From contig NC_135998.1 in assembly GCF_048128805.1 (NCBI RefSeq), positions 11,072,656-11,136,655 on the forward strand: a stretch of DNA of 64,000 bases, in the 5' to 3' direction. Shown piece by piece: positions 11,093-23,598 of the stretch. Source of the DNA: Centroberyx gerrardi. Taxonomy: Eukaryota; Chordata; Actinopteri; Beryciformes; Berycidae. Made by a program: the position numbers and the translations under genes. The first letter of the stretch is position 1. Every line of letters starts with the position of its first letter. The notes beneath the pieces are model-generated. The model worked only from the letters and a program-made list of their open reading frames with translations. It had not been told where the DNA came from and did no database searches.

Positions 11093-11936
11093 ACCAAGGC
11101 ACTTATCCGTGAAGTGCAGCCGTTCAGTGGCCAACAGCAGAAAACTGTGGTCGTACTGGACAGCTCCCAGATGTGCTTGTAAATTCCTGTATGAATGTCA
11201 GTACTTAAAAAGAGTGACACTTGTGAAACTGTAATGCAGTATGACTTCAAAGATTGAATACAATTATCCCTAGATGATGTCTAGCAATCAATACAGAACG
11301 TCCTGTTAGAACACACAGGATTCAATGTCCGCGGTTAAGGAAACTTTAATAAAATCTTCACACAATCACCACAGTCCACTCCATTCGTTAATTAAAGCGT
11401 TGAATATGTGTGGTTCTACAGGGAAATTAAATATGAATAGCTTGGTCAATAGCCTATTCAAAGAATGCAACATTACAGTAGCAGGATAACAGTTTCAGGA
11501 AAATTGCTAACCCATATTAGTTGGGAACACCTCAGAGGTTAATGGGCAACTTTAAATACAAACTAATGAAACCCTAATACAAAACAATAGTAATTATAGC
11601 ACAAACAACAAAACTGCCATGGTTGTGGTTAGCTACAACTTAGCCTACCGGTAACCTGGCAACTGTCAACAGTGAGCAAACGAGAGTATGACATCATTTC
11701 AATAAAATGTGGATAACCTCTAGCTATGACCCTGTTTAAATGCTTGCAGAATGCACAAAACAGCCCTAATAATTCACTGAGTAAGCAAAGACACATATAG
11801 CTTAGTCTTAGCTGCTCACACAAATTAAACACTTGCTTGGTCACTGCACAGCAGCACACATTATCCATGATAAGACAAAACTGCCTCTTATTTTGGTCCT
11901 TTTTTAGGTGACTGCAACTCTGCCTATATTAAATGT
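11093..11936. other. Intergenic, no feature recognised
   Basis: No supported exon. 'ttgaccaaggcacttatc' at 11090-11107 could be the tail of a SINE, but the rest of it is not recognisable. Confidence 0.35.
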
Positions 11937-11950
11937 CCAGCAGGGGGTGC
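11937..11950 (+). promoter_or_regulatory. CTCF-like motif
   Basis: CCAGCAGGGGGTGC matches the well-known CTCF core. It is a motif match only; no occupancy can be inferred. Confidence 0.4.
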
Positions 11951-14009
11951 TTCATAACTGCCTGATAATAAAGAAATAGCTGGTATTTCTAACATCCTGG
12001 ATGAACAAAAATTAAAAAAAGAAATAGAACTGAACAGAACAGAACTGAACAGATGATCAGTACTGCAAAGCAGGAGGGCAATGGTGGAGTGTCACTGAAA
12101 GTAATCCTTATGGGTATTGGAGGCTACCTTCTCTCTGACTCTGTCATCAGGATATAAAGCCATAGCAGAGCTCTTTCTAAGAGAACATGATTAATAGCAA
12201 GCCATTGAAGCAGCTCCAACATAACGTATATGCCAGGTGAGCCATAAAGAATCTATATAGGGTCATAATAATCATGAAGGTAAAGTGGTGGATGTGAGAG
12301 GGATCTACAGTATCAGTGGCACATGGAAGGAATAAAGATGTAACAGGAATTGAGCTCCAGGTCCAAAGAAAAAATGTAGTGGCTATAACTGGGGGTGGTG
12401 ATAGTGTAAATGTTGGCTGGAAGAATCCAAGCATCAACCGGGGAAATATCTGATATCTGGGTGGTAAAAGTGAATCAGTATTGCTCTCCTTCTACCATCA
12501 AGGTCTTAACCTCCAGTTCCTCTAATGGAGTTGCTCAGAGGCCCATGGTTAAAACCCATGAAAAGGTAATTCTATGACTTCCTTGTAAATATGTAATTTG
12601 TGGTCTTATGGGCATATAAAAGCATCTAAAAACTACATTCCAATTTGGAAATATATCAATCTTCACATTAATCTCTTTTCCTGACACTGGCTATAAATTA
12701 GGAGGAGCTGTACAAGGAAATAGCTGATCAGACAGCAATATTTTACCAATAATAATTTACTATAATTAGGTGCTTGAGATGGAGCACCTAAATTAGAGCT
12801 GACTCTGTGTGTTTGTCAGTGCTGGTGGAGTCTGTGGATGCATCTGTGAGGATCTACTCACAGGATTAGCCCCATTGAGATGCTAGATGCTGTTAAGATT
12901 GGATGTGCAAGCTTGTGTACATTTACTGTCGCTCTATCCCATTCTTTAATGCACAGCCCCAAGCACCTAAAAAGCAATAGTGCACTTGTTCACTTGTTAT
13001 TTACAGTGGCGAGCTAATAGCTTTGAGTACAAATCAGGCGTCCTGGATAATGTTGTGTGTGTATGTGTTGCATGTCTGAAGTGCAGGTCTTCACCGTGAC
13101 ATATTTTTAAAGAGAGCAGAGCGGTAGAGTTCATGCACTCCCTTGTTTATATTCCTCAGCCTGACCTGGAGGTTGTTTATGGTTATATAGTGCACAAGTT
13201 GTTCTATTCAGTTGGCAGTTGGAACATCTCTGGGGAAAGCCACTGAACTCTACTATTTTAATTTTTTCTACTATTTTAATTATATCCATCTATTTTACAG
13301 GAGAGACGTTTCATTAAACATGTCCTATTAAGCCTACATGATAGTTTAGCTAATTAATTCACCTAACGCTACTTGAATGGCACTGCTGTAATGTGTGGGC
13401 AGAACCAAAATGTATCATACTAACTTAGGTTAACGTATAGTCAGTCAGTGTCAGTTATTGTAAAGTAGCATACCAGGGTTTGGGCTACTATTTTCATAAT
13501 GCTTGTAATATGAGTGAGAAGACCATGGCTATGTTCTGTGAAGGTATGCTTGCTACTATGTATCACAGATATGTTCAGAAATGTAGATTTAGTTTTGGTC
13601 AACTGCCACATGTTGCCATGGTAACCATATCATATAGGCCTACAGTATATCACCACACTAACAACAATGCATGAATGCAATGCGTCACCCATCGACATAC
13701 AGCAGCTACATAAACAGAAATAAACCTTTGTGCAGAGGTCCAACTAGGAAGCACACACAAATCAAACAGGTAGCCGACAGCTCAGATTATAGGACATAAA
13801 TATTACAACAGCAAGTGACATGCATGGCAATCTTAATTCTGCATTGGATGGTATACTGGAGATGCATTTTAATTTCAAGTGTAAGTGTAATCCAGCTAAA
13901 TCATATCTAGACACAATCTGGATACAAGATACATTAATTAATGTATGCCATGTGTAAATGGGGCCATAGTTGCACACAATGCAACTGGTAACGCCTTATT
14001 TAACATATC
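11951..14009. other. Intergenic, no feature recognised
   Basis: About 2 kb without a nameable repeat or splice-bounded open frame. Confidence 0.4.
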
Positions 14010-14135
14010 CCATTAGGTGGATGCTTTTACCCAAAGCACCTTAATTGCATACATTTATAGCATGTCGATACCCTGTGGGAAGTACACATCTACTTGGAAG
14101 TGTTAACCCTGGCAGTGTTAGAGGTATTTTGTACT
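14010..14135 (-). mobile_element. SINE tail, reverse orientation (degenerate)
   Basis: 'gtggatgcttttacccaaag' followed by 'caccttaattgcat' is the reverse complement of the common tRNA-SINE tail 'ctgtaagtcgctttggataa...'. The tRNA-like head near 14110-14130 is decayed. Confidence 0.5.
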
Positions 14136-14369
14136 CATTAAGCTATGAAGGACCACAGTCTCTTTGCAAGCAGCTATAACCTTCTCCTAGATATTATATT
14201 TTATTTGTTTTTTGGTGTGACTATTATAACTGTTTCTTGGGGTTTTGCCAGCCGGTTTCCCTGGGTAGAGAATGTGGAACAGTTTTATTTGTGTGGCCAC
14301 TTAGCCGTCCACAGAGGATCATCCACGACAGAACACACTGCATCTGCCTGATGTTATCTACACATGCAG

Positions 14370-14560
14370 AGAGAAAGTGTGAGAGAGAGAGAGCTACTGA
14401 TGCATTGCAGATAAACTGCAGATCCTAGTGTAACCCCTCCCTTCTCCTCTCCCATGGCCTCCTTCCCCCCCTCCACCCTTCTTGTTTTTTGTTTTTTTCT
14501 TACCGCTTTACATGACATCATCACCGCCTCCCCACCACCCACCAACATCACCCCATACAG
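14370..14560. repeat. Polypyrimidine tract and short GA run
   Basis: GA run near 14380 and C/T-rich sequence at 14430-14540, low complexity. Confidence 0.6.
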
Positions 14561-14774
14561 CCTGTCACACCCTGCTTTCCTATCCCCCTGAGCTCCTTAA
14601 CCTTACACTTCTCACCCATCCATCTTAGGAACCACCAGAGCCTTGACCTTCTTTGCAAACTACAGCAGTTTGAAGTCTGTAGCTCCATAATTATCTTACC
14701 TTTCATCCCCATAACGAAGGACTAACAAAGGACTCCATCAGTCATGACAACCCTCCTCCCAACAATCTCTTCTG

Positions 14775-14925
14775 CCTGTGCTGCGTTGATGTTGATACTG
14801 ATGTATGTTGTCTATTACCTTATGTAATGTGTTTGCACTTGCTGGCTAAATAAACTGTGCGACAAATGTCCTAAAAGAACCAATAAATCTTTAGTATTCA
14901 TTCATTCATTCATTCATTCATTCAT
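14775..14925 (+). mobile_element. Possible LINE 3' end followed by (CATT)n
   Basis: 'aaataaactgtgcgac' and 'caataaatctttagtatt' are followed by an ATTC/CATT tetranucleotide run (about 14897-14925). This is the pattern of a retrotransposon 3' end with its simple tail. Confidence 0.35.
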
Positions 14926-15049
14926 ATGAACCTCAGTGTCTAATGATAATGCTTGCCATAATCAATCAACATAGGTCCTACACCAACTTTATGCTTCTCA
15001 CAGACATTAATTTGACGATGAATTTAAATACAATGAGAGAACAATTACA

Positions 15050-15190
15050 TTTTGCACTTTACATTACATCTCAGGCTCTTAGATGACACTCTTATCAGAG
15101 TGAATTGCAATGAGCACAACAGTAGAGTAAGATAAAAATTCCTAGATTGTCAACTTTACAAGCAATATTTCCCAATAGGCAGGATATGAT
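15050..15190 (-). mobile_element. SINE-like fragment, reverse orientation (degenerate)
   Basis: 'tttacattacatctcaggct' then 'cttagatgacactcttatca' and 'gagtgaattgcaatgag' resemble the reverse complement of the common fish SINE tail that ends in 'agtcgctctggataagag...'. Confidence 0.45.
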
Positions 15191-15199
15191 GTAGCTATC

Positions 15200-16804
15200 C
15201 CCTGTGCTATTTGGGGGAGAACCTATGTAGAAACAGTTTGGATGTTAGAGGCAAAAGGGTGAGAGCTGGTATGGCATCGGGGTTATGAAGTGCATAGCTC
15301 CCATCACAATGTTGTTTTATTGAATTAGGAACACAACACCTCCAGAAAGCTCAACAGTAAGTTGTGGCGTCCCAGAACCACGAATATCCACAGCTGCTCT
15401 CCACACTTAACTATAGGGACTGTAGTCTCTACGCTCCCTCTCAGTCTATTGATTTACAGGTTCAATGTCATGTGTTGTACAGTATATTTTATTCTCACCC
15501 CAAGAGATAACCCACTTATAGATTTTCTGGGCCAGTACTGCATCAGCATAGCGCTGAAAACCTTAGGGAGAAACTGCCAATCAATGTATAGCAAAAACTG
15601 AACGGGAGCTGAACAAGCAATAATCCAGATCCTCCACTGTCCAGGCACTGCAGCGCACACACATTCACAAACACATGCACACACTGATACAAATGGGGAA
15701 AAGTATTTCATGTAAAAAATGTTTATTTTTATTTTGATACTTTGGATATATTTGAACTTTCAGACCAATAAAGCATACTGTAATACAAAAAACCCTGAAG
15801 ATTTCCACATCAAAAATTACATATTTATTCCAACCATATTTATTCCTTGAAGTTTATCATTCACCAAAATATAGATGATCCAATATTATATCATTTTGTC
15901 ATTTTGTTAACCAAGGACTTACATTACTTACTATACTTTAAAATGAAGTATAATTTATTTAAATTACGTGTTATCATTTTTCTAATAGTTGATGTCTGCT
16001 TTTGGAACATAACTCTTCAAACTGAAAACTCCAAATCACTCAGGTCTAGTGGAGTATCAGGACATTGTTACCAGACTTAGTACCGATGGGGTTTATGTAC
16101 TAAAGCCTGTGAAGCCTCAGTGACAACCGAGCTGCCTAACTGAGGGGAAAATATGTCCAGATGTAGCAGATGGATTCTAGTGTTGTAGAGGCCAGAAAAA
16201 CAATAATGTTATCACGGTGAACAAGAGAAGATATGGTGACTGGGAGGGTGGGAGCCAGACAGCGTGATGGAGGGAGAGACAGAGGGGAAGGTGGGGAGGG
16301 AGACAGGGAGAAGGACAGAACAAGCCAGAGGAGAGAAAGTATGAGTTGTGAAGAGATGGGAGAGAGAAATAGGATGGTGATAGTAAGAAGGATAATGAGG
16401 AAGTAGCAGAGAGGAGGGACAGAAAATGACAAGTTGTCAAGTGATTTTAACTTGTTTCCAGACCTATCAAGCTTTTTTCATTATATTTTTTGTCAAATTA
16501 TCTCACTGCACTAGCAGATCATTTTACTGTTTTCAATAAATTTCACTTGGTACATGACAATATAACAATCAATCAAAAAAATCATAATAAAACAATGAAG
16601 AAAGTCTTGAAACAAGAAACTTTCTCCAAGACAGTTTCACTTTTACCAAATAAATGTCCTGAAACGAGTTACATTATCCTGAAAAAAAGTAAAAATTTGT
16701 TGACACCCGTAAAATTGTCTGCCAGTGCAGTAAGATGATTTCACACAAAAAAATCCCTAACATTATGCTTGATAAGTGACATAAGATATGTCAGTTTTTG
16801 CAGT

Positions 16805-16805
<1 letters not shown>
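15200..16805. other. Intergenic, no gene recognised
   Basis: Contains a purine-rich stretch at 16250-16420 (GAGGGAGA-type) and otherwise unremarkable AT-rich DNA. Confidence 0.4.
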
Positions 16806-16806
<1 letters not shown>

Positions 16807-16849
<43 letters not shown>

Positions 16850-16851
16850 AG
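16807..16851. repeat. (GAAA)n microsatellite
   Basis: About 11 AAAG units. Confidence 0.95.
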
Positions 16852-17127
16852 GAGAAAGAGAGGGAAAGACAAACCCACTGACAAGAGAGCAACAGTGAGA
16901 CGGAGAGAGACGGGATTGGAGGGTACAGCGGGGCGGTGAGATGACGGCAGAGACGGAGAGGGCAAAGGGGACGGCCGCTCCAGCTGGTGTCTTGAACAAC
17001 TCGTTAGTTATGGCTGTGTGTGTCAGCGGAGTCTGTCTGGCCATCTGCATCAGCCCATAGCTGTCCTGCACGTCTGTCTCAGCCTGCCCCGGCTGTGGTT
17101 CCTCACACACATTCAGTCACATGCACA

Positions 17128-17129
<2 letters not shown>

Positions 17130-17160
<31 letters not shown>
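17130..17160. repeat. (CA)n microsatellite
   Basis: CA run of about 15 units. Confidence 0.9.
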
Positions 17161-17164
<4 letters not shown>

Positions 17165-17781
17165 CAGGCCTAAAAAAACACTGGGCAATGCAGCATATTC
17201 CTGCTATCTGAGTATCTTGTAACTCACCTGGTAAACAGAAGGTCTCCATGGGTCTTTGTAGTGTTGAGGAAGAAATGGAAAACGAAGCAACATTCCTTTA
17301 TGCTCACATGTAACCTTTGACCCATATTTACACCTTAAGTGCCTAAAACTCATGAATACTGAATCTGCTTCACCATTATAAGAATAAACTCTAAAGTAAC
17401 ATTTTTTTCTCACAGAACTGTGAGCTTGGAATGTGCAAATGACCAAATCTCATAGATAATATTAACCAAGTGGCCTTGACAAAATAATAACTTGTCACCT
17501 CTTATTATGCATTTCTTTAAAGTGTTACAACTGTGATTACCATTGGTAGTTCAGTCTTGTTCATATGACCTTCTACTTTTTGACCAATAGCTTTATTATA
17601 TTATATCTGTGTTAACATAATCATGAATATTCAACACTATAAAACTGTTAAAATCATCCAGATTTGGAGTTCCTTGGCTCCCAACCTGCAGATTGAATAA
17701 GCCTGTCAAACTGCCACTCTCTTGAGACAGCTACATTAAAAACCCATGTCTTTTCCACTTCAACTAACACCCAGTGATTGC

Positions 17782-17784
<3 letters not shown>

Positions 17785-17816
<32 letters not shown>

Positions 17817-17883
17817 CTCCATGTCTGATGTTTAGTGATCACAGTTTAGATGCCACCGGTGACATGGACCATTAATTTTCTGG

Positions 17884-17971
<88 letters not shown>
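17785..17971. repeat. (GT)n then (CA)n microsatellites, inverted pair
   Basis: GT run at 17785-17814 and CA runs at 17885-17933 and 17938-17971. The two strands' runs can pair across a 70-bp spacer. Confidence 0.9.
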
Positions 17972-17974
<3 letters not shown>

Positions 17975-17975
<1 letters not shown>

Positions 17976-19369
17976 ATACATTGTCAGCTTGTGAGGCCCT
18001 GACGCAGCAATGGACTGTGCATCGTCAGTGTAAATCTTTATTACGTGTCCGCGTTCTCTGTCCCTTTCGTTCTCAATGTCATTCTTCCTTTCCACTGGGT
18101 TATGATATTCTCTCTTCCTCCTCATGAATAAATTATGAACAGGAGTATAACTGGCATCCATGTTAGTTGCATGACACAGCACAGTCTTAATATTAAATGG
18201 GAGGAAAGACATACACTCCCAAGGACATTACAAGACCCTATTGGCATGTAGAGACACCTGTAATATTATTATCTGCCCTTGTGTATTTTATTGCCCGTAT
18301 CTAATTAATGTCCTGAATTTTAACTGCTGCAAACCAATTAACTATCTTATACCATTTAATGGTGTTTTCAGTTCTTTGTAAGCATGTTCTTTTTATTGCA
18401 CTTATTGCACTTATGATCTTAGCTGTTGCAAATCAATTGAAGAGTTCATTTCCAAACCACTATTTATACCTGAGGTTCATCATTCAATATTTCTAAAATA
18501 TGGAGGATCATTTTGCGAAACGTGTATAAGGTACCTAATCATTTTTTTAATAGTAGTTGTATGTTTTTTTTTTCTTCAAAAAGTTGGTATGTTATTTCGC
18601 AATGAAACATTTGAAGTCCCATCTGAGATTACTAGAAAAACCATGTTGGGCTGAACTGTACAGAAAGTATTGGATTAATGCTGGATCAATTACTGCCCAT
18701 TATAATTCATTCTATTTTCCGCAAGGCTGCAATTACATTCAGTTGACTTTGTATTATGTATTACATTTTGGTTATATCATTTTCCTCCTTGTTGAATTTT
18801 GTTATCCATATATTTTCTTCTCTTCTTTGTATTTTATCATATTTTTCATATGTGCAAGTAACTAAACAAGTATATACATTTTAAACTCTGATTAAATAAA
18901 CTAGTTATGATGCAGTATGTGTTTGTTCAATAAAAGTGGGCTTGCTTGGACTCCATTCCTTAACATCTTGTACTATTCTACGCCCTATTAGCTCCAGTCA
19001 TGTGGGGATCAATCACAGCGATATATGTATTGATTATCTGTAGGCTATATCCAACAACCTCATCTCTGCTCCTCCACCGCTCTTCCTCAGGCCTCATGTG
19101 AAATGGTCTTAAGATCTTTCTTTGAGCGGATAGTCATGAATCAACTCATGATGTGTGTGTGGGGAGGGGGGTCACTGAAGTAAAACTAATATTACCTCTG
19201 CTATGATAGGATGGGATCATATCTTATTATCTCATATGTCTGTATCATCCACATGGGCGTGCTACACCCTGTGAGGAGTCTGCAGAGCGGCCCATTAGTC
19301 AGAGCTGGAGGACGTCATTGGAGGAGTTCTGCTGGGCTCCATAGACTTAGAACCTATAGAAAAGGCTGC

Positions 19370-19370
<1 letters not shown>
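17975..19370. other. Intergenic, no feature recognised
   Basis: AT-rich with several short open frames of low-complexity character. No splice-bounded exon was seen. Confidence 0.4.

Positions 19371-19422
<52 letters not shown>
19371..19422. repeat. (GATA)n microsatellite
   Basis: About 12 GATA units. Confidence 0.95.
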
Positions 19423-19615
19423 CAACCAACCGCCACCCAACAATGTATCAACTGAATGAGAGGTCATGCTGTCCTTTTAATGTGTGTGTCAGCATGTACA
19501 GTACTGTCAGTGTGTCTCTGCACCAGTGTCGCCTATAAAGAGTCCTGTATACCTTGAATGAGAAATACCCATTCTATATGTTGTAGTTCTGTGGACTGGG
19601 CTCTGCAGGTTGCAG

Positions 19616-19820
19616 GCTGGGGCTGGGACTGGGGCTGGGACTGGGATGGGCTTGGCTGCTCCTCGCCTCGTTGCTAGAGAGCCTGTTTCTGCTGCAGTGC
19701 CACTTGAAAGCACTCCAAGCCTTCTGCAGTGCGCTGGAGCCCAGAACTGAAGTTGAATGATTCCCCTGTTTTACCCCCCCCCCCCCCCCCCACCCCCCTC
19801 CACACACACACACACACCTC
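19616..19820. repeat. CTGGGGCTGGGA tandem and poly-C / CA tract
   Basis: A 12-bp unit (CTGGGGCTGGGA) repeats three times near 19618-19650. A poly-C run at about 19776-19796 and a CA run at 19801-19817 follow. The G-tract strand has G-quadruplex potential. Confidence 0.8.
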
Positions 19821-20155
19821 CCACCCCACTCCACCCTTTACATCACACCACCAACGCCCGCCTAGGGCATCCAAAAGCACCTTGAGGTTGTGAGTGAATA
19901 GCCCTATGTACCTGCAGGAAAATTTACACGTCTGAAATCCTGCAGGCAGCAGGAGGGCAGAGAGAGAGAGAGAGACTATCGCTGGCACCGGTCAAGGGCA
20001 TTGTAAAGTCAGCAAGCAAGGAGACTGTGGTTGCGGCTGCGAGACACAAGTGTAATCATTTAAGATACATTTTAGTGCTTAAAACAGGCAGACACATGCA
20101 CGCACACATACACATACACCAACAGGAGGAGAGAGTCATTGTGATGCTCCCTCTG

Positions 20156-20160
<5 letters not shown>

Positions 20161-20213
<53 letters not shown>

Positions 20214-20260
20214 CCTCTCTCTCTCTCCCTCTCTCTCTCTCCCCCCTCTCCCTCTTTCTC
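20161..20260. repeat. (CT)n microsatellite
   Basis: Long CT run with a few interruptions. Confidence 0.95.
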
Positions 20261-20584
20261 TCTGTCTGCCTCTCTGTCCCTGGAGCAATCTAAAATTGGC
20301 CATGCTTGATGCATTAGCCCCGCTTGGCTAACTGTTGCAGTGGAAAAACAATGAGGGAGACAACGCAATACAGACAGGTGATTAATGGCAAATGTCTAAT
20401 TCAGTCTTGGAAAGAGAAATAACTTATTTTTTCCTGTCATGCCTGAGTTATAACGAGGGCTTTCAAAAGGTGACTGGCACCTCAGGATCCGTTCTGAGAT
20501 ATTCAATTAAATTCTTATTGATTTACATTTTGCAGGAAATTACATTTCAGGGCACAAAAATAGCCTCTCAACTGGCACAAATAA

Positions 20585-20720
20585 TCACCAGAATCAGATT
20601 CAGAATCATTTGATTCAACAAATGCAATAAACATACAGGAATTTATCTTGGTCAATCACTATGTGCATTGAGGCAGCAGGACACACAGTATGGCTGCAGC
20701 TGTAGAGGTGGGTAATGATG
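20585..20720. mobile_element. LINE-like 3' fragment
   Basis: 'ccagaatcagattcagaatc' then 'acaggaatttatcttggtca' matches the word order of fish LINE 3' ends of the kind seen at 9640-9834. It is short and decayed. Confidence 0.4.
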
Positions 20721-22100
20721 ACTTTCACAGAATTAAGCAATACCTATATTTGGCAGAATGGATCCCAAAATAACACTTTGGAAGACGTTTTTGGTGCATT
20801 ACCTGCAACAGCTGCGTGTAACCATTTTGCATTGACCTGTGTGACCTGAGATTAGAGTGAAGCATCAAGATTGATAGGAGATCAATAGCCTCTCGGTGGG
20901 GCCTAGCCAACCAGACTGGTAGGCCACACTGCATCTTAAGTCTTCAGGGGAAACATCTCAGTAAAGGGATGGATGACATGTCAACGCACAAATCCCATGT
21001 GGCCTTGCACCAGGCACAATGAAAAGACTATACATATAGCCACACAGATGCTCCTCCTCAAAGAAAGTGTGTGTGCGTGTGTGTGTGGTGTACAAATGCT
21101 ACCACTATACGCAGTAATATATAATCCACACCTTTTTTTTTAATATGCATGTATCAAAGTGTAAATGAGAAGTGGTAGTGCTCTCATATGCAGAATTCAA
21201 CACTTTCCCTCTTATAAGAGATTATAACAGAAACGGTGGTCAAGTCTCAGTGTATTAGCACTCTGCAGGTTAAAAACATAATTACTCTCTTCATAAACAT
21301 GGCTGATTATTAGTTTTCAGGATGGGTAAACTAGTTAATTTCGCATTGAAAAGATTAGCTCCTAAATGTTGAAATTCTGCAGAATTTTGTTAGACCCTTA
21401 ACATTTGAACCTTATTGGGTGTCAATAAAACCTTTAATATTTCACCTTTATTGGGTGTCAATAACCAAATCTAAAAGGCACAAAGGACTAAAATGACTTC
21501 AGTTTCTTGACATGCAGTATATAGCACACTGTGCAGTGAGATGTTGAATCCACCAGCCCGAAGGACATCTTTCTTCATTAGCTTCTAGTGGGAGAGAGAC
21601 AAAATAATAAGATGCATTTCTGAGACAAAGATCACTCCTCGCTCAAAGGCACCTTCTCTGTCTGAGGGCTCAGAGATAAATGAATGGGAGAGCAGATTTC
21701 TATTCCAAAACAATAAACATTTAACATTCCATATATCTAAAATATAGAGCATCCATCTATAAAAATGTTTTGCTATCAATCATTTTGTAAGAGTACTAGG
21801 TGTTACATTTATCAAACGGTGGATTCATCATCATTCATTCATTCATTTTGTAACTTTTGTAAATTCAGTTGCTAAGTGCTTCCTCAAGATCACCAAACCC
21901 CCAAATGATCCAGTGAGGACACCAGTGAAAACTCCCATAAATACTGAGTCACAATAAAAAGCCTTTGGGCTGATCGGGTTGTTTTAAAAAAGTATATAAG
22001 GATACTTATAGGATACTTATACTGCTGGATACTGGCTTATCCAGTATTTAAAAAATACTTGATATAAAATGAGGAAAAGGCTAGTTTGCTATTTATACAG

Positions 22101-22132
<32 letters not shown>

Positions 22133-22690
22133 TTTGCGAGGAGCTAGCTATTTTCACTGCAAACATAATTTCTTTTTTCATCTATGTGTAGAGTGGCTGA
22201 TAATAGAAATTAAAAATGAATGTCTCAAATTCTAAAGAAAAAACTAAAAGGAAGAGGAAGAGTTTCTCCACTTTTTTTTCTCCACTGTGAGATATATTCT
22301 ACCTTATTACAATACTGTATGCATTTACTGCCCTGAGACAGTAACTAACATTGGAAATAGTTGGGCGTGTCTTTATCTGCAATGACAGCAAAGGAGTTGT
22401 GAGACTACAATGCATTTTGTAGGCCTAATCAATACTCTACTTCTCTGGAGCTAAAATAAGGCCAACAGTCGTTGCCACTAGGCTGAATTGGCTTATATAT
22501 GGGGACTAAACACAAAACGAGCTGTGGGTCACTTGGGGTAATCCCTTTGATTTGAGGGATATTTTAAACAAATACAGGAAACTGTGATCGTGTTCAAGTT
22601 CTTACATTCATAGCTCACTAAAATAAACTGTGAAGAAACTTCTGTCATTTTGTCGCACAGCATGAAGAGTTTTGGAACCGGCTGACTTGT
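20721..22690. other. Intergenic, no gene recognised
   Basis: Contains a near-direct repeat around 'ttattgggtgtcaataa' (21411-21460) and a CA run at 22107-22132. No exon was seen. Confidence 0.4.
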
Positions 22691-22696
22691 TCACTG

Positions 22697-22717
22697 GTCG
22701 CTGTCCGTGGTCCAGAG
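22697..22717 (-). promoter_or_regulatory. RE1/NRSE-like motif, weaker copy
   Basis: Contains the core CGCTGTCCGTGGTCC. By eye, 17 of 21 positions agree with the reverse complement of the RE1 consensus recognised by the repressor REST. It lies 55 bp upstream of a better copy and shares a 15-bp direct repeat with it. Confidence 0.55.
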
Positions 22718-22751
22718 GAGAGAAGCCGGCAGGGTGCAGGCTGCATGGTGG

Positions 22752-22772
22752 CGCGCTGTCCGTGGTCCTGAA
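22752..22772 (-). promoter_or_regulatory. RE1/NRSE-like motif (REST site), strong match
   Basis: The core GCGCTGTCCGTGGTCCTGAA matches the reverse complement of the RE1/NRSE consensus. By eye, 19 of 21 positions agree, the mismatches being at positions 1 and 16. REST silences neuronal genes in non-neuronal cells, and the site sits about 0.83 kb upstream of the nefm start codon, so neuron-restricted control of nefm is the natural inference. Confidence 0.7.
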
Positions 22773-23294
22773 ACGGATGGCTAAGGATGAATGAGAAGAG
22801 AAAGAAATAAGTCATGTTGAATTTAAGTTAAGGTTGATTAATAATGTCCATCATGTCAAATTAATACTTTTATTTATACATTCGTTCATTTATAATCTGA
22901 TGTATTTTGTACATCATCCAACGTTTCCTTGTCACTGCATGTGAGATATTTGCTGTCCTCCTACCATGTGTGTAAGTTATTCATATCTCTGCACCAATCT
23001 CACCAAAACAAATCTCCACATTTTTATTGAAAAAACTGTTTATGGTTTTTATTTTGATTTTCATTCTAATGTTTAGCGTGTTTCAATCTACCTGGATACA
23101 ACAGTCCATAAAGTTTAAACATGAGCCTAATGACACACTGAGTAGCTATGGGCTGTCTGGCCAAGATGTAAACTCTGTAACATGCTGTAATGAAAATTAC
23201 ACCTTTTATTTGATTTATTTAGTTTTTTTGTTTTTTTTTTTCTGTCAGAGTCCATTTTGCCTTTAAACCGGCCACCCACGTAGCTCCTCCAGCC

Positions 23295-23300
23295 CACGTG
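23295..23300. promoter_or_regulatory. CACGTG E-box upstream of nefm
   Basis: Palindromic E-box about 130 bp upstream of the TATA box. Motif match only. Confidence 0.3.
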
Positions 23301-23424
23301 GTTTGCGTTGAACGGGACAACGGACCATTGGCAGAGCGCCTGAGGGGAATGCGCCCTCCCCTCCCTTCGATCAATGGGCCAGCAAAACTGCTTCTACTTG
23401 CCTTGTTAGCGATAGAGCCTCAGA

Positions 23425-23432
23425 TATATAAA
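23425..23432 (+). promoter_or_regulatory. nefm TATA box
   Basis: TATATAAA sits 167 bp upstream of the nefm start codon. This predicts transcription from about 23455 and a 5' UTR of about 145 nt that is rich in CACA. Confidence 0.75.
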
Positions 23433-23598
23433 GGACAGGCAGTCGAGTCTCAGTCGCCGTGAGAGCCATACACCCCACACCTGCACACATCACACACATA
23501 ACACACACACTCACATACACTCACACACTCGCCACACGCCTCCACCTCCCGCACCGTCCCCCTCCATTTACACGCACACCCGTCAGTAGTCTGACCGG

